Shown here: positions 27,242-38,394 of the stretch, piece after piece
Numbering within the stretch: position 1 is the first letter of the stretch
How the letters are laid out: each line of letters starts with the position of its first letter
Source of the DNA: a bacterium
GTDB taxonomy: Bacteria > Babelota > Babeliae > Babelales > UBA12409
Length of the DNA stretch: 60,609 bases
Direction of reading: 5' to 3'
NCBI GenBank assembly: GCA_021823685.1
Contig: JAKANL010000007.1
Coordinates: 1-60,609 of the forward strand
Translations under genes and position numbers: made by a program
Notes under the pieces: model-generated
What the model saw: only the letters and a program-made list of their open reading frames with translations
What the model was told of the DNA's origin: nothing
Database searches by the model: none

Positions 27242-29305
27242 ATGAGTTATGAATTATCAAAACGTCGCAATATCGGTATCGCCGCTCATATAGATGCGGG
27301 TAAGACAACCGTGACCGAGCGTGTATTGTATTACACCGGCGTTTCGCACAAGGTCGGCGAAGTCCACGAGGGCGAGGCGACCATGGACTGGATGGAACAG
27401 GAACGCGAACGTGGTATTACGATAACCTCTGCCGCGACGACCTGTTTTTGGAAGGATCATTGTATCAATATTATTGATACTCCAGGCCACGTGGATTTTA
27501 CCATTGAAGTTGGCCGATCTTTGCGTGTTTTAGACGGCATGGTTGGCGTTTTTTGTGGCGTAGCTGGCGTTCAGCCACAGTCTGAAACCGTATGGCGCCA
27601 GTCTGATCGCTACCATGTCCCACGCATTATTTTTGTGAATAAGATGGACCGCGTAGGGGCTGATTATTTCAAGGCGGTCAAATCGATTAATGAGAAATTG
27701 CGCGGCAACGCACTTATTATGCAAATGCCGGTCGGGCAATCAGAAGAGTTTCGTTCTATTATCGATTTGCTTACGATGCGTATGGCTACTTTCACCGACG
27801 AACTGCAACTTGAATTTACCTGGTCAGATGTGCCTTCGCAATATGTGGAAAAGGCAAAAGAGTTGCGCACTCTGCTTGTTGAGCGTGCGTGCGATTTTGA
27901 TGAAGCATTAGCCGAAAAATATTTGAATGGTCAAGAACCGTCACTCGAAGAAGTTAAAGCTGCCTTGCGCAAAGGTGTCGTGGCACGTAAAGTTGCCCCG
28001 GCGTTTTGTGGTACGGCTTTCAAAAACAAAGGCGTTCAATTAATGTTGGATGCCGTTGTTGATTATTTGCCATCGCCCCTTGATATTCCACCGGTAGAAG
28101 GAAAAGTTCCGCATACCGATAAAATTGAAATACGCAAAGCTGACGACAGCGAACCTTTTAGTGCGTTGGCATTTAAAATTATGACGGACCCTTTTGTTGG
28201 TGTGCTTACATTCGTGCGGGTGTATTCTGGCGTTCTGAAAGCTGGGTCATATGTTTATAACGCGCGCACTGAACGTAAAGAGCGTGTGAGCCGCTTGGTG
28301 CGTATGCATGCTAACAAGCGTCAGGAAATTGATGAAATTGGTGCTGGGGATATAGGTGCCGTTGTCGGGCTCAAAGATGTTATAACTGGCGACACCTTGT
28401 GCGCTGAAGATCGTCCAATATTATTGGAATCTATCGATATTCCAGCGTCAGTTATTTCCTCTTCAGTTGAACCAAAAAATAAGTCTGATTATGAAAAGAT
28501 GGCGGTTGCTTTACGTAAATTAATGCAAGAAGATCCGTCGTTTCGTTTTTCTTACGATCAAGAAACCAACCAAACGGTTATTGCCGGAATGGGTGAGTTG
28601 CATTTAGAAATTATTGTCGATCGTTTGAGACGTGAGCACAAAGTTGAAGTAGCGCAAGGTAAATTACAAGTTGCCTACAAAGAAACCATTCGCAAACCGG
28701 TCGAATCTGAAGGTAAATATATCAAACAATCTGGCGGTCGCGGTCAATACGGTCACGTCTGGATTAAGTTTGAACCGCTTGAACGCGGTAAGGGTTTCGA
28801 ATTTGAAAACAAAGTCGTGGGTGGTTCTATTCCAAAAGAATATATTCCGGCTGTGGAAAAGGGCTTAGAAGAGGCGATTGCCACTGGTATTTTGGCCGGA
28901 TATCCTGTCGTTGACGTCAAAGCGTCACTCTACGATGGGTCATATCATGATGTTGACTCGTCTGAAATGGCGTTTAAGATCGCGGCGATTATGTCGTTCA
29001 AAAATGCCATGAAGCATGGTTCGCCAGTGTTGCTTGAGCCGATTATGAAGGTTGAAGTAGACGTACCGGACGAATTTATGGGTGACGTGATGGGCGATAT
29101 TAACTCGCGACGCGGCAAAATCATGGGTATGGAATCAGAGGGTGGAAATACTCACATTGTGGCCGAATCGCCTTTGGCGACCATGGTCGGTTATGCTACC
29201 GATTTGCGCTCGATGACCAAGGGGCGCGCGAGCTACGCGATGGAACCTGAATGCTATCGTGAAGTGCCGGCAAACGTTCAGGAAGAAGTTATAGCAAGTA
29301 AGTAA
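27242..29305 (+). CDS. fusA: Elongation factor G
   Basis: [55 protein letters not shown]. Confidence 0.98.
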   Translation: MSYELSKRRNIGIAAHIDAGKTTVTERVLYYTGVSHKVGEVHEGEATMDWMEQERERGITITSAATTCFWKDHCINIIDTPGHVDFTIEVGRSLRVLDGMVGVFCGVAGVQPQSETVWRQSDRYHVPRIIFVNKMDRVGADYFKAVKSINEKLRGNALIMQMPVGQSEEFRSIIDLLTMRMATFTDELQLEFTWSDVPSQYVEKAKELRTLLVERACDFDEALAEKYLNGQEPSLEEVKAALRKGVVARKVAPAFCGTAFKNKGVQLMLDAVVDYLPSPLDIPPVEGKVPHTDKIEIRKADDSEPFSALAFKIMTDPFVGVLTFVRVYSGVLKAGSYVYNARTERKERVSRLVRMHANKRQEIDEIGAGDIGAVVGLKDVITGDTLCAEDRPILLESIDIPASVISSSVEPKNKSDYEKMAVALRKLMQEDPSFRFSYDQETNQTVIAGMGELHLEIIVDRLRREHKVEVAQGKLQVAYKETIRKPVESEGKYIKQSGGRGQYGHVWIKFEPLERGKGFEFENKVVGGSIPKEYIPAVEKGLEEAIATGILAGYPVVDVKASLYDGSYHDVDSSEMAFKIAAIMSFKNAMKHGSPVLLEPIMKVEVDVPDEFMGDVMGDINSRRGKIMGMESEGGNTHIVAESPLATMVGYATDLRSMTKGRASYAMEPECYREVPANVQEEVIASK

Positions 29306-29341
29306 GTTTATAGTTGTGGTGTACTGGTTTTAGGAGTAAAC

Positions 29342-30532
29342 ATGGCAAAAGAGGTATTTAAACGGGAGAAGGAGCACGTTAATATAGGTACCATCGGTCA
29401 CGTTGATCATGGTAAGACGACATTAACGGCTGCAATTACGTCCGTTTTGGCAAAAGAAGGCAAGGCCGAGAAGCGATCATACGATCAAATTGACAACGCG
29501 CCTGAAGAAAAAGCGCGCGGTATTACTATTGCGACAACGCACGTCGAATATAGCACGGACAAGCGTCACTATGCGCACGTAGACTGCCCAGGCCATGCCG
29601 ACTACATTAAAAACATGATTACCGGTGCAGCTCAGATGGACGGCGCTATTTTGGTCGTCTCGGCTGCCGATGGTGCAATGCCTCAAACACGTGAGCACAT
29701 CTTGCTTGCACGTAACGTAAACGTGCCTTATATCGTTGTCTATTTAAACAAAGTAGACATGGTTGATGATCCTGAAATGCTCGATATGGTCGAAGAAGAA
29801 ATTCGTGATTTATTGAAAAAATACGATTTTCCTGGCGATACCATTCCGGTCGTTCGTGGGTCAGCGCTTAAGGCGTTGGAAGGTGATGACAGCGAAATAG
29901 GGTCAAAATCGATCAAAAAGTTGCTTGATGCAATCGATTCGTATATTCCTACACCAAAACGTGACATTGAAAAGCCATTCTTGATGCCTGTTGAAGGCGT
30001 GTTCTCAATTTCAGGCCGTGGCACCGTTGCTACCGGTCGTATTGAACGCGGTAAGATCAAGGTTGGCGATGACGTTGAAGTCATCGGTTTTGGCGCCCGC
30101 CACAAGACAACAATCACCGGCGTTGAAATGTTCCGCAAAGAACTTAATGAAGGCTTTGCCGGTGACAACGTTGGTTTGTTGCTGCGTAGCTTGAAAAAAG
30201 AAGACGTCGAACGTGGTATGGTAGTTGCTGCACCTGGTTCTATTACACCGCACAAAAAATTTAAGTGTCAGGTGTATGTGTTATCCAAGGATGAAGGTGG
30301 TCGGCACAGCCCATTCTTCACCGGATATCGCCCACAATTTTATTTCCGTACAACGGACGTTACTGGTGTTATTTCGTTGCCAGAAGGCCGCGAGATGGTT
30401 ATGCCGGGTGACAACGTAGAATTGTCCGTTGAATTAGTGGCGCCAATTGCGATGGAAAAAGACTTGCGTTTTGCCATGCGTGAAGGTGGTCACACGGTTG
30501 GTTCGGGTGTTATAACTGCTATACTTGATTAA
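29342..30532 (+). CDS. tuf: Elongation factor Tu
   Basis: [61 protein letters not shown]. Confidence 0.98.
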   Translation: MAKEVFKREKEHVNIGTIGHVDHGKTTLTAAITSVLAKEGKAEKRSYDQIDNAPEEKARGITIATTHVEYSTDKRHYAHVDCPGHADYIKNMITGAAQMDGAILVVSAADGAMPQTREHILLARNVNVPYIVVYLNKVDMVDDPEMLDMVEEEIRDLLKKYDFPGDTIPVVRGSALKALEGDDSEIGSKSIKKLLDAIDSYIPTPKRDIEKPFLMPVEGVFSISGRGTVATGRIERGKIKVGDDVEVIGFGARHKTTITGVEMFRKELNEGFAGDNVGLLLRSLKKEDVERGMVVAAPGSITPHKKFKCQVYVLSKDEGGRHSPFFTGYRPQFYFRTTDVTGVISLPEGREMVMPGDNVELSVELVAPIAMEKDLRFAMREGGHTVGSGVITAILD

Positions 30533-30543
30533 GTGGATTTTGC

Positions 30544-30849
30544 ATGAAAAGGCAGCAAATACGCTTAACCCTCAAATCGTACGATCATCAATTGCTTGAT
30601 ATGGCAGTAAAACAGATTGTAATGACGGTAAGAAGAACAGGGTCCCTTTTAATGGGCCCTGTTCCGATGCCTAATCGGCGTCGTTGTTTTACCGTGTTGC
30701 GCTCTCCGCACGTCGATAAAAAATCGCGTGAGCAATTTGATATAGTAACGCATAAACGCATTTTAGATATTATTTCGCCAACGGACCAGACTATGGATGC
30801 TTTGATGAAGATCAACATCTCATCTGGTGTTGATGTAGAAATACGCTAG
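30544..30849 (+). CDS. rpsJ: 30S ribosomal protein S10
   Basis: [16 protein letters not shown]...[39 protein letters not shown]. Confidence 0.97.
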   Translation: MKRQQIRLTLKSYDHQLLDMAVKQIVMTVRRTGSLLMGPVPMPNRRRCFTVLRSPHVDKKSREQFDIVTHKRILDIISPTDQTMDALMKINISSGVDVEIR

Positions 30850-30867
30850 GGTTGAAAGGTAAAGTTC

Positions 30868-31491
30868 ATGGTCAACGGTCTTTGGGGCCGAAAACTGGGA
30901 ATGGCTCAAGTTTTTACCACCGATAAAAAAGTGGTTCCGGTAACCGTTATAGACGTTAATAACTGGGTAGTTACTCACATCAAAACCAACGAAAAAGATG
31001 GCTACAATGCCTTGCAGGTTGGTTATGTGCGTTCACGCTACCACGGTAAACCGATGAGCGAAAACTGGTTGAGGTCAAAGAAAACATACTTCGAGCATGT
31101 ATGCGAGGTGCTCCTTACGCAAGCCGCAGAAGGCATCAAGGTAGGCTCGGTAGTTCCATTCCAAACAATTTTTGCATCGGGTGAAACAGTCGATGTTGTT
31201 GGAACATCGAAGGGGTGCGGTTTTGCTGGCGCAATGCGCAGGCATGGTTTTTCGGGCGGACCTTCAAGCCATGGCTCTATGTTTCATCGCCGCACTGGCT
31301 CGGCCAGTTTCATGAGGTCACGTGGTCGTGTTATCAAGGGTAAGCGTTTCCCCGGGCATATGGGGGTAGCGCGCCGTACTATCAAAAATTTGACGGTGGT
31401 TTCACTGGATCCTGAAAGAAATGTGTTATTGGTTAAGGGATCCGTTCCGGGTAAACCAGGATCATCCGTTTTTGTACGTAAGATGAGGTAA
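30868..31491 (+). CDS. rplC: 50S ribosomal protein L3
   Basis: GLWGRKLGMAQVFT...GTSKGCGFAGAMRRHGFSGGPSSHGSMFHRRTGS. Confidence 0.96.
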   Translation: MVNGLWGRKLGMAQVFTTDKKVVPVTVIDVNNWVVTHIKTNEKDGYNALQVGYVRSRYHGKPMSENWLRSKKTYFEHVCEVLLTQAAEGIKVGSVVPFQTIFASGETVDVVGTSKGCGFAGAMRRHGFSGGPSSHGSMFHRRTGSASFMRSRGRVIKGKRFPGHMGVARRTIKNLTVVSLDPERNVLLVKGSVPGKPGSSVFVRKMR

Positions 31492-31495
31492 GGTT

Positions 31496-32176
31496 ATGGC
31501 TGAAGAAAAAAAACAAACAACCAAACGTGCTCCGCGCACAAAAACGCGTACCGATATAGCATCTCCAGATAAAACAACCGTTGTTGCTGCACAAGAGTTG
31601 GGATTGACCAAAGACGATACGGCAAGTTCTACTGCGTATGCTGTTTGGATACGGGCGTTATTGCAAAATTGGCGCCAAGGTACCGTCAAGGTAAAGACGC
31701 GATCTGAAGTTGCCAAGAGCCGTAAGAAGCCTTGGAAACAAAAGGGAACTGGTCGAGCTCGTGTTGGGTCAGCCCGTTCACCATTGTGGCGTGGTGGCGG
31801 TATCATTTTCGGACCGCAACGTCGTTCGCGCTCTTTGAGCGTGCCGGCACAAGTACGCAGTGGTGTATTGCGTGCGTTGTTTTACCAATTTGCGGATGCT
31901 CAAAAAGTGCGTGTTATGGACTTGGAACTTGCCGCGCAACGTCCTTCTACAGCGACGGCGGCGAAAGCGCTTAAACAGCTTGGGCTAGACCGTAAGGTCA
32001 CGGTATTGTTGCATCCACATGATGCCCTAATGCAAGCCTCGTTTGCCAATATTCCGTTTGCGCAGGTGCTCTTTTTTGATCAAGTAAATGCATTTGATTT
32101 GAGCAACAGCGATCATGTAGTCGTGCTTAAAAGAGATTTACAACATCTTAAAGAAATGGTGTCGCGATGGAATTAA
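31496..32176 (+). CDS. rplD: 50S ribosomal protein L4
   Basis: KTRSEVAKSRKKPWKQKGTGRARVGSARSPLWRGGGIIFGPQ. Confidence 0.94.
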   Translation: MAEEKKQTTKRAPRTKTRTDIASPDKTTVVAAQELGLTKDDTASSTAYAVWIRALLQNWRQGTVKVKTRSEVAKSRKKPWKQKGTGRARVGSARSPLWRGGGIIFGPQRRSRSLSVPAQVRSGVLRALFYQFADAQKVRVMDLELAAQRPSTATAAKALKQLGLDRKVTVLLHPHDALMQASFANIPFAQVLFFDQVNAFDLSNSDHVVVLKRDLQHLKEMVSRWN

Positions 32177-32511
32177 GTATTTATGATATCATTAAAGGAC
32201 CGTTGCTGAGTGAAAAAGCTCAACGAGTGAATCAAGATCTTGGCAAATTGGTTCTTGAAGTGCATATGCATGCTAATAAACCATTGGTTAAACAAGCGGT
32301 TAAGCAATTATTTAATGTGAGCGTAAAAAGCATTAGCATTCAAATCCGCAAGGGTAAATTGCGACGCATAGCGCGTTCACGTTTAACAACGGTGGGCTCG
32401 GATCGCAAGATTGCGTGCATTACGCTACAAAAGGGTCAGACGCTTGATCTGTTCGGTCATGGTCAGCCTTCAGCAGCGCAGCAGGAAACATCCGAAAAAG
32501 AAACAAAATAA
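32167..32511 (+). CDS. rplW: 50S ribosomal protein L23
   Basis: YDIIKGPLLSEKAQ...VHMHANKPLVKQAVKQLFNVSVKSI; position in operon. Confidence 0.93.
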   Translation: MELSIYDIIKGPLLSEKAQRVNQDLGKLVLEVHMHANKPLVKQAVKQLFNVSVKSISIQIRKGKLRRIARSRLTTVGSDRKIACITLQKGQTLDLFGHGQPSAAQQETSEKETK

Positions 32512-32537
32512 ATGTGGATTAGTGGATTGAGAGAACC

Positions 32538-33353
32538 ATGGCAATAGTTAGTCGAAAACCGAGAAATTCATCACTTCGCTTTCAAACGTTTTTATCAAGC
32601 GAAGATATTACGCATAGCAAAGCCGAACGTTCATTAGTTGTTGGCTTGCGCAAGCACGGTGGACGTAATGCGTATGGTCGTATAACCATGCGTCATCAGG
32701 GTGGTGGTGCTGCACGCAGATACCGTGTTATTGATTTTAACCGTAGTGTGCGTGAAATTGAGGGCGTTGTTAAGACCGTTGAGTATGATCCAAACCGTAA
32801 CGTTCGTATTGGATTAGTTTTTTATAAGAACGGTGTTAAGCGATATGTTTTGCTTCCTGAAGGTGTGACCGTGGGAAGTGTTATTATTGCCAGTGCTCAA
32901 GCCGAACCAAAGCCAGGCTGCTCGATGCCGTTGCGCAATGTCCCAGCCGGATTTTTTGTGCATAACATTGAATTAAACCCAGGACGTGGCGGTATTATGG
33001 CTCGTTCTGCTGGTACATCAGCACAGGTCGTTGCTAAAACAGAAGATTATGCAACGCTTAAATTGCCATCGGGAGAAATTCGTTTAGTCGCATTAGAATG
33101 TTGGGCTTCCGTAGGTATTTTGGGCAATGCTGATTACAAAAATATTGTGATTGGTAAAGCGGGAAGAACGCGTCACCGTGGTATTCGGCCAACGGTACGT
33201 GGTATGGCGATGAACCCTGTTGATCACCCACATGGTGGCGGCGAAGGTCGATCGAAATCTGGTTCTCACCCGGTTTCTCCATGGGGTAAAGGTGCTAAAG
33301 GTACCCGAACACGTCGCAACAAAAATCTGTTAATTTTGAAAAGAAGAAAATAG
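32538..33353 (+). CDS. rplB: 50S ribosomal protein L2
   Basis: KHGGRNAYGRITMRHQGGGAARRYRVIDFNR...GIRPTVRGMAMNPVDHPHGGGEGRSKSGSHPVSPWGKGAKGTRTR. Confidence 0.97.
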   Translation: MAIVSRKPRNSSLRFQTFLSSEDITHSKAERSLVVGLRKHGGRNAYGRITMRHQGGGAARRYRVIDFNRSVREIEGVVKTVEYDPNRNVRIGLVFYKNGVKRYVLLPEGVTVGSVIIASAQAEPKPGCSMPLRNVPAGFFVHNIELNPGRGGIMARSAGTSAQVVAKTEDYATLKLPSGEIRLVALECWASVGILGNADYKNIVIGKAGRTRHRGIRPTVRGMAMNPVDHPHGGGEGRSKSGSHPVSPWGKGAKGTRTRRNKNLLILKRRK

Positions 33354-33392
33354 GCGTTAGTTGAAAAAAAAGACGAAAAGGGTAAAATAAAA

Positions 33393-33686
33393 ATGGCGCG
33401 ATCAGCTAAAAAGGGTCCGTATGTCGATCCTTCTTTAATGAAAAAAGTTGAGCGTTTGAAAACCGGCGGTAAGCGTGATGTTGTCAAAACGTGGTCTCGC
33501 AGGAGCATGGTGATTCCTGATTTTGTTGGGCTTACCATCGCGGTTCATGACGGACGTAAGTTTTTGCCAGTGTTTATCACTGAAAATATGGTCGGTCATT
33601 CTTTGGGTGAATTTGCACCTACGAGAACATTTAGAGTGCATAGTGGGCAGCGTAAGGCTGGCGTAGAAGAACAGGAAAACGGATAA
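33393..33686 (+). CDS. rpsS: 30S ribosomal protein S19
   Basis: [20 protein letters not shown]...[54 protein letters not shown]. Confidence 0.97.
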   Translation: MARSAKKGPYVDPSLMKKVERLKTGGKRDVVKTWSRRSMVIPDFVGLTIAVHDGRKFLPVFITENMVGHSLGEFAPTRTFRVHSGQRKAGVEEQENG

Positions 33687-33689
33687 CGT

Positions 33690-34034
33690 ATGAAATTTAC
33701 GGCGAAGGCAAAGTTTTTACCTTATTCTCCATATAAGTTGCGACCATTGGCTGATGTGGTACGTGGCAAAAGCGTAACGCAGGCGCTTAATTGGTTATCA
33801 ACATATGCGGGACAGCGCGTCATGCCGGTCAAGAAAGTTATTGAGTCGGCCATGGCAAACGCAAAGAACGTGGGTATCGTTCAAACCGAGTCGCTTTTTA
33901 TTGCAGAAATTCGAGTCGACGAAGGGCCCATGTTTCGTTATTTTAAACCGGCGGCGATGGGACGTTCATCGATGCAACGTCGTCGTTTATGCCATGTGAG
34001 TGTTGTGTTAGAGAATACGAAATCGGCAGCTTAA
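33690..34034 (+). CDS. rplV: 50S ribosomal protein L22
   Basis: SPYKLRPLADVVRGKSVTQALNWL...VKKVIESAMANAKN...EIRVDEGPMFRYFKPAAMGRS. Confidence 0.95.
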   Translation: MKFTAKAKFLPYSPYKLRPLADVVRGKSVTQALNWLSTYAGQRVMPVKKVIESAMANAKNVGIVQTESLFIAEIRVDEGPMFRYFKPAAMGRSSMQRRRLCHVSVVLENTKSAA

Positions 34035-34049
34035 TCGAAGAGGTTTAGT

Positions 34050-34715
34050 GTGGGTCAAAAAGTTAATCCTATATCATTCCGGTTGGGCATATACCGAGGC
34101 TGGGATGCGCGTTGGTTTGCCAAGCGTTCATATGGCGATTGTGCCTTACAGGACGTAATAATTCGCAGATTTTTAGAAGAAAATTTAGATAAAGCTGAAA
34201 TTTCACGCATTGAAGTTGAACGAGCCGGAGAAAGCGTCAAAGTGATCATTCACTCGGGTCGTCCGGGAATGGTTATTGGCAAAAAGGGTCAAGAAATTGA
34301 TTCATTGCGCAAACAATTGGCTTCGGCTTTACGTGTTCCAAGCGTTGAAATATCTGTCCAAGAAGTGCGTCAGCCGGAGCTCGATGCGCTTTTAGTTGCA
34401 AAAAATATTGCAGATCAAATTGAGCGTCGCGCCAGCTACAAAAAAGCAATGAAGCGTGCGGCTATGACGGCGCTTAAGGGTAGTGCTCGCGGCGTTAAAA
34501 TATGCTGTTCTGGACGGCTTGCGGGTGCCGAAATTGCACGTATTGAGTGGTTGCGCATGGGATCCACTCCGTTGCATACATTGCGTAGCGACATCGATTA
34601 CGGCTTTGCTATCGCATATACCAAATACGGCGTTATTGGCGTTAAGGTATGGATTTGCAAAGGTGAATTTCCACTGATTAGACAACAGCGTGAACAACGC
34701 GAGCGTGGGGTATAA
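34050..34715 (+). CDS. rpsC: 30S ribosomal protein S3
   Basis: MGQKVNPISFRLGIYRGWDARWFAKRSYG...IHSGRPGMVIGKKGQEIDSLRKQL (KH). Confidence 0.96.
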   Translation: MGQKVNPISFRLGIYRGWDARWFAKRSYGDCALQDVIIRRFLEENLDKAEISRIEVERAGESVKVIIHSGRPGMVIGKKGQEIDSLRKQLASALRVPSVEISVQEVRQPELDALLVAKNIADQIERRASYKKAMKRAAMTALKGSARGVKICCSGRLAGAEIARIEWLRMGSTPLHTLRSDIDYGFAIAYTKYGVIGVKVWICKGEFPLIRQQREQRERGV

Positions 34716-34718
34716 CGT

Positions 34719-35135
34719 ATGTTAATGCCGAAAAAGACAAAATTCCGTAAGGCGCACCGCGGCAACATGAAGGGGCGATCAAAAGGGGCTACGCAAATAG
34801 CTTTTGGCGAATTTGGATTGCAAGCCGTTGATCCTTCTTGGGTTACTGCACAACAAATTGAAGCTGCGCGTATGGCGATTAGTCGTCACTTGAAAAAAGA
34901 AGGGCGCATGTTTTTGCGCGTGTTTCCGGATAAACCTGTTACCAAGAAGCCAGCCGAAACACGTATGGGTAAAGGTAAGGGTGCACCCGAATTGTGGGTG
35001 AGTGTGGTTAAACGCGATCGCATGTTGCTTGAGGTCTCTGGGCTTGATGCAGCTGATGCACGGCATGCTTTAAAACTTGCCAGTTATCGCCTTCCGATGA
35101 AAACAAGAATTGTGCAGAAGGTTTTGAATAAATGA
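34719..35135 (+). CDS. rplP: 50S ribosomal protein L16
   Basis: [54 protein letters not shown]. Confidence 0.96.
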   Translation: MLMPKKTKFRKAHRGNMKGRSKGATQIAFGEFGLQAVDPSWVTAQQIEAARMAISRHLKKEGRMFLRVFPDKPVTKKPAETRMGKGKGAPELWVSVVKRDRMLLEVSGLDAADARHALKLASYRLPMKTRIVQKVLNK

Positions 35136-35335
35136 AAAACGCAAAAGAATTGCTTAAGGCTTTGGATAAAGCACAGCTTGAGCAGAAAATTGAAGAGTTG
35201 CGACGCGAAATTTTTACCCTGCGAATAACCTCGGTGACGACGCCGGTTAAGGATACGTCGCAATTTGGTAAATTGCGTAAAGATCTTGCGCGTGCGTTAA
35301 CCTTTTTGCGCCAAAAAAATATGCAGAAAATATAA
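35132..35335 (+). CDS. rpmC: 50S ribosomal protein L29
   Basis: QKIEELRREIFTLRI...SQFGKLRKDLARALTFLRQ; position between rplP and rpsQ. Confidence 0.9.
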   Translation: MKNAKELLKALDKAQLEQKIEELRREIFTLRITSVTTPVKDTSQFGKLRKDLARALTFLRQKNMQKI

Positions 35336-35344
35336 GGGTTGGTT

Positions 35345-35614
35345 ATGGTAACTGCCGAAAAAAAACAAAGAAAAATGTACCGGGGCTATGTTGTCTCTGA
35401 TAGCATGGAAAAAACGGTGGTAGCTCTTTTTGAGCGCACGTATGTGCATCCGCGCCTCAAAAAAGTATTGAAAAAAGTTAAAAAATATAAAGTGCATGAC
35501 GAAAATAATACAGCCAAGGTTGGCGACTTGATAGAGTTTTATCAAGTGCGGCCGCTTTCGAAGACTAAATATATGTGGCTCAATCGTGTCGTTGTTGCAT
35601 ATGCAGAAAAATAG
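35345..35614 (+). CDS. rpsQ: 30S ribosomal protein S17
   Basis: YRGYVVSDSMEKTVVALFERTYVHPRLKKVLKKVKKYKVHDENNTAKVGDLIEFYQVRPLSKTK. Confidence 0.95.
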   Translation: MVTAEKKQRKMYRGYVVSDSMEKTVVALFERTYVHPRLKKVLKKVKKYKVHDENNTAKVGDLIEFYQVRPLSKTKYMWLNRVVVAYAEK

Positions 35615-35632
35615 GGTGGCGAGGGAATAACT

Positions 35633-35998
35633 ATGGTTCAAAAACAAACATACTTAGAAGTTGCTGATAATTCCGGCGCCAAATTGATGCAAGTGATACA
35701 TATTTTTGGCAGCACCAGACGTCGTTACGCCTATATTGGTGACTTGGTAAAATGCGCGGTAAAGCAGGCTATTCCTGGCGCGCAAGTCAAAAAGAGTGAC
35801 GTTGTTGACGCGGTCATTGTGCGCACAACCAAAGAAACTCGTCGTGAAGATGGCAGCTACATTCGTTTTAGTGATAATGCTGCGGTTATTTTAAAGGACG
35901 GCGAGCCAATTGCAACGCGTATTTTCGGGCCGATTGCGCGCGAAATTCGTGCAAAAGGGTATGCGAAAATTATTTCGTTGGCCCCGGAAGTATTATAA
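35633..35998 (+). CDS. rplN: 50S ribosomal protein L14
   Basis: [26 protein letters not shown]...[41 protein letters not shown]. Confidence 0.97.
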   Translation: MVQKQTYLEVADNSGAKLMQVIHIFGSTRRRYAYIGDLVKCAVKQAIPGAQVKKSDVVDAVIVRTTKETRREDGSYIRFSDNAAVILKDGEPIATRIFGPIAREIRAKGYAKIISLAPEVL

Positions 35999-36007
35999 GG
36001 TGTTGGC

Positions 36008-36286
36008 ATGAAACAAAATATTCGAAAAGGCGATGTTGTTTTAATTTTGTCTGGGTGCGGTAAGGGGCGCAACGGGCGGGTAATGAGCGTATTACCTAAA
36101 AAGGGATTGGTGAAAATTGAAGGTGTTCGTGTGGCGACACGGCACGTCAAGGCGCGTGCACAAGGGCAAAAGAGTTCCATTGTGCAAAGTGAGGTGTATA
36201 TTCCCCTGTCAACAGTGAAGATGGTACAGGCTGCCGAAAGAAAAGTGACGCGTACACGTACGGCAAAGCAGAACGATAACGCGTAA
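36008..36286 (+). CDS. rplX: 50S ribosomal protein L24
   Basis: IRKGDVVLILSGCGKGRNGRVMSVLPKKGLVKIEGVRVATRHVKARAQGQKSSIVQSEVYIPLSTV (KOW). Confidence 0.93.
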   Translation: MKQNIRKGDVVLILSGCGKGRNGRVMSVLPKKGLVKIEGVRVATRHVKARAQGQKSSIVQSEVYIPLSTVKMVQAAERKVTRTRTAKQNDNA

Positions 36287-36295
36287 GGATAAATG

Positions 36296-36844
36296 ATGGA
36301 AAAAGCTCGTTTGCAAGAGTTATACGAGAAGCAAATACGGCCCGAGCTTGGCAAAAAGTTGGGGCTCAATAACGTCATGCAAGTTCCACGCATCAGTAAG
36401 GTCGTGGTTAATTTAGGCGTTAAAGAAGCGGTGGCTGACAGCAAAATTTTACAGTCAGTAGCTAGCATTACGGCGCAAATTACGGGGCAAAAGCCTAAGC
36501 AAACACAGGCGCATAAATCGGTTTCGGCATTTAAAATTCGTGAAGGAATGCCGTTGGGAGTTATGGTTACGTTGCGCAAGCGGGCTATGTACGAATTCCT
36601 TGATCGTTTGATCAACTTGGCGTTGCCGACGGTGCGTGACTTTCAGGGGGTTACGGATAAGTTTGATGGGAGGGGTGGTTACAATCTCGGTATTCGTGAC
36701 TGGACGATCTTTCCCGAAGTTGATTTCAGCGTAACCGATAAGGGGCATGGTATGAATATAACCATTCATACGACAGCCAAAAATAATGAACAGGGGTATG
36801 AGTTGTTGAAGGCATTTGGTATGCCGTTTAAGAAAAAGAAATAA
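36296..36844 (+). CDS. rplE: 50S ribosomal protein L5
   Basis: [22 protein letters not shown]...[58 protein letters not shown]. Confidence 0.96.
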   Translation: MEKARLQELYEKQIRPELGKKLGLNNVMQVPRISKVVVNLGVKEAVADSKILQSVASITAQITGQKPKQTQAHKSVSAFKIREGMPLGVMVTLRKRAMYEFLDRLINLALPTVRDFQGVTDKFDGRGGYNLGIRDWTIFPEVDFSVTDKGHGMNITIHTTAKNNEQGYELLKAFGMPFKKKK

Positions 36845-36860
36845 GCGGGTTGAGGAACGT

Positions 36861-37043
36861 ATGGCCAGAAAGGCTTTAGTAGAAAAACTCAAGTGCGTGA
36901 AATTTCGCGTGAGGTACCGTAACCGTTGCCAACTGTGCGGCCGTCCGCGTGGTTACATGCGCTTCTTCAAGATGTGTCGTTTGTGTTTTAGGCAGCTGGC
37001 GTCTGATGGCAAATTGCCGGGCGTCAAGAAGGCCGTTTGGTAA
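36861..37043 (+). CDS. rpsN: 30S ribosomal protein S14, zinc-binding type
   Basis: [60 protein letters not shown]; CxxC...CxxC. Confidence 0.95.
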   Translation: MARKALVEKLKCVKFRVRYRNRCQLCGRPRGYMRFFKMCRLCFRQLASDGKLPGVKKAVW

Positions 37044-37064
37044 CTGAGCGGGAAAGATAACATT

Positions 37065-37451
37065 ATGGATTCAATTGGCGATTTCTTAACGATTATTCGC
37101 AATGGCGTGATGACCTCACGGCCATTTGTGATTGCTCCTTTTTCGCGCATGCGCCTGAATATCGCTCAGGTATTGCTTGACGAGGGCTTTATTCGAGAGG
37201 TTTCTGTTATTGAAACTGAGGGCAAAAAGCAAATCAAACTTTTGCTTAAATACGTTGATGGCGAATCGGTTATTCATGAAATTAAACGCATAAGTACACC
37301 GGGGCGTCGTATGTATGCCGGATCTAAAAATTTTAAGCCGGTTATTGGTGGACTTGGCGTGAGCATAGTTACAACGAGCCGCGGCGTAATGACCGATAAG
37401 CAAGCTAAGCAATCGGTTGTCGGCGGCGAAGTGGTATGTACGGTTTGGTAG
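37065..37451 (+). CDS. rpsH: 30S ribosomal protein S8
   Basis: DSIGDFLTIIRNGVM...ISTPGRRMYAGSKNFKPVIGGLGVSIVTTSRGVMTDKQAKQSVVGGEVVCTVW. Confidence 0.96.
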   Translation: MDSIGDFLTIIRNGVMTSRPFVIAPFSRMRLNIAQVLLDEGFIREVSVIETEGKKQIKLLLKYVDGESVIHEIKRISTPGRRMYAGSKNFKPVIGGLGVSIVTTSRGVMTDKQAKQSVVGGEVVCTVW

Positions 37452-37464
37452 GCAAGGGGTAACG

Positions 37465-38019
37465 ATGTCAAAAATTGGCAATAAGCCGATCGATATAACC
37501 GGAGTGCAGGTGGAAGTGAAGGGTAACGATGTGCACTTTAAGGGGAAAAATCACAGCGGGTCGTGCGTGTTACCGGCATTTTTATCAGCACGTGTTGAAG
37601 GCAATAAATTATTTGTGCGGCCCGTTGAAGGTCAGCGCTGGGAACGTAAAGATTGGGGGCTGCATCGCGCGTTATTAGCCAACGCAATTAAAGGCGCCGC
37701 CAAAGATTTTGAAGAAAATGTTGAAATTACGGGTCTTGGTTTTAAGGTCCAGGTTTCAGGCAAGAATATGGTTTTCTCGCTGGGTTATACGCATAAAATT
37801 ACGATGGAACTGCCTGCAACCGTAAAATTGAATGTTGATAAAACAGGTCAAAAATTAACGTTTACTTCATTTGATCGAGAAAAATTGGGACAGGTGTGCG
37901 CGCTTATTCGTGCTATGCGCCCAACCGAACCATATAAGGCAACGGGTATTAAGTTGGCAGGTGAAACAATCATTCGCAAGGCGGGTAAGGCTAAGGCTGG
38001 TGCCGCTGGCGCAGCTTGA
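37465..38019 (+). CDS. rplF: 50S ribosomal protein L6
   Basis: MSKIGNKPIDITGVQVEVKGNDVHFKGKNHSG...ITGLGFKVQVSGKNMVFSLGYTHKITMELP...EPYKATGIKLAGETIIRKAGKAK. Confidence 0.95.
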   Translation: MSKIGNKPIDITGVQVEVKGNDVHFKGKNHSGSCVLPAFLSARVEGNKLFVRPVEGQRWERKDWGLHRALLANAIKGAAKDFEENVEITGLGFKVQVSGKNMVFSLGYTHKITMELPATVKLNVDKTGQKLTFTSFDREKLGQVCALIRAMRPTEPYKATGIKLAGETIIRKAGKAKAGAAGAA

Positions 38020-38037
38020 GTCGCATAAGGACAAACA

Positions 38038-38394
38038 ATGAGTATAAAAAGAAAAAAATTACAAGCAAGGGCGCGGCGTGGTACGCGTGTGCATACGAGC
38101 GTAAGAGCTGTTTCATCGTTCCCACGTTTATCAATATTTCGAAGTTTGAAGCATTTTTATGCGCAAATTATCGACGACATTCAGGGGCAGACGGTTGTTT
38201 CTTGTTCAACGCTTGATGTTTCCGGAGTATCGGGAGATAAAAAAGCGCAGGCGCGTATGGTTGGCGCTGAATTGGCTAAACGTGCACTGCAAAAGGGCGT
38301 GTCACGTGTGGCATTTGATCGTGGTAGATTTTTGTATCACGGGCGCGTTGAGGCTTTTGCCCAGGGTGCGCGTGAAGGCGGCTTGCAGATATGA
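38038..38394 (+). CDS. rplR: 50S ribosomal protein L18
   Basis: RARRGTRVHTSVRAVSSFPRLSIFRSLKHFYAQIIDDIQGQTVVSCSTLD...AFDRGRFLYHGRVEAFAQGAREGGLQI. Confidence 0.95.
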   Translation: MSIKRKKLQARARRGTRVHTSVRAVSSFPRLSIFRSLKHFYAQIIDDIQGQTVVSCSTLDVSGVSGDKKAQARMVGAELAKRALQKGVSRVAFDRGRFLYHGRVEAFAQGAREGGLQI

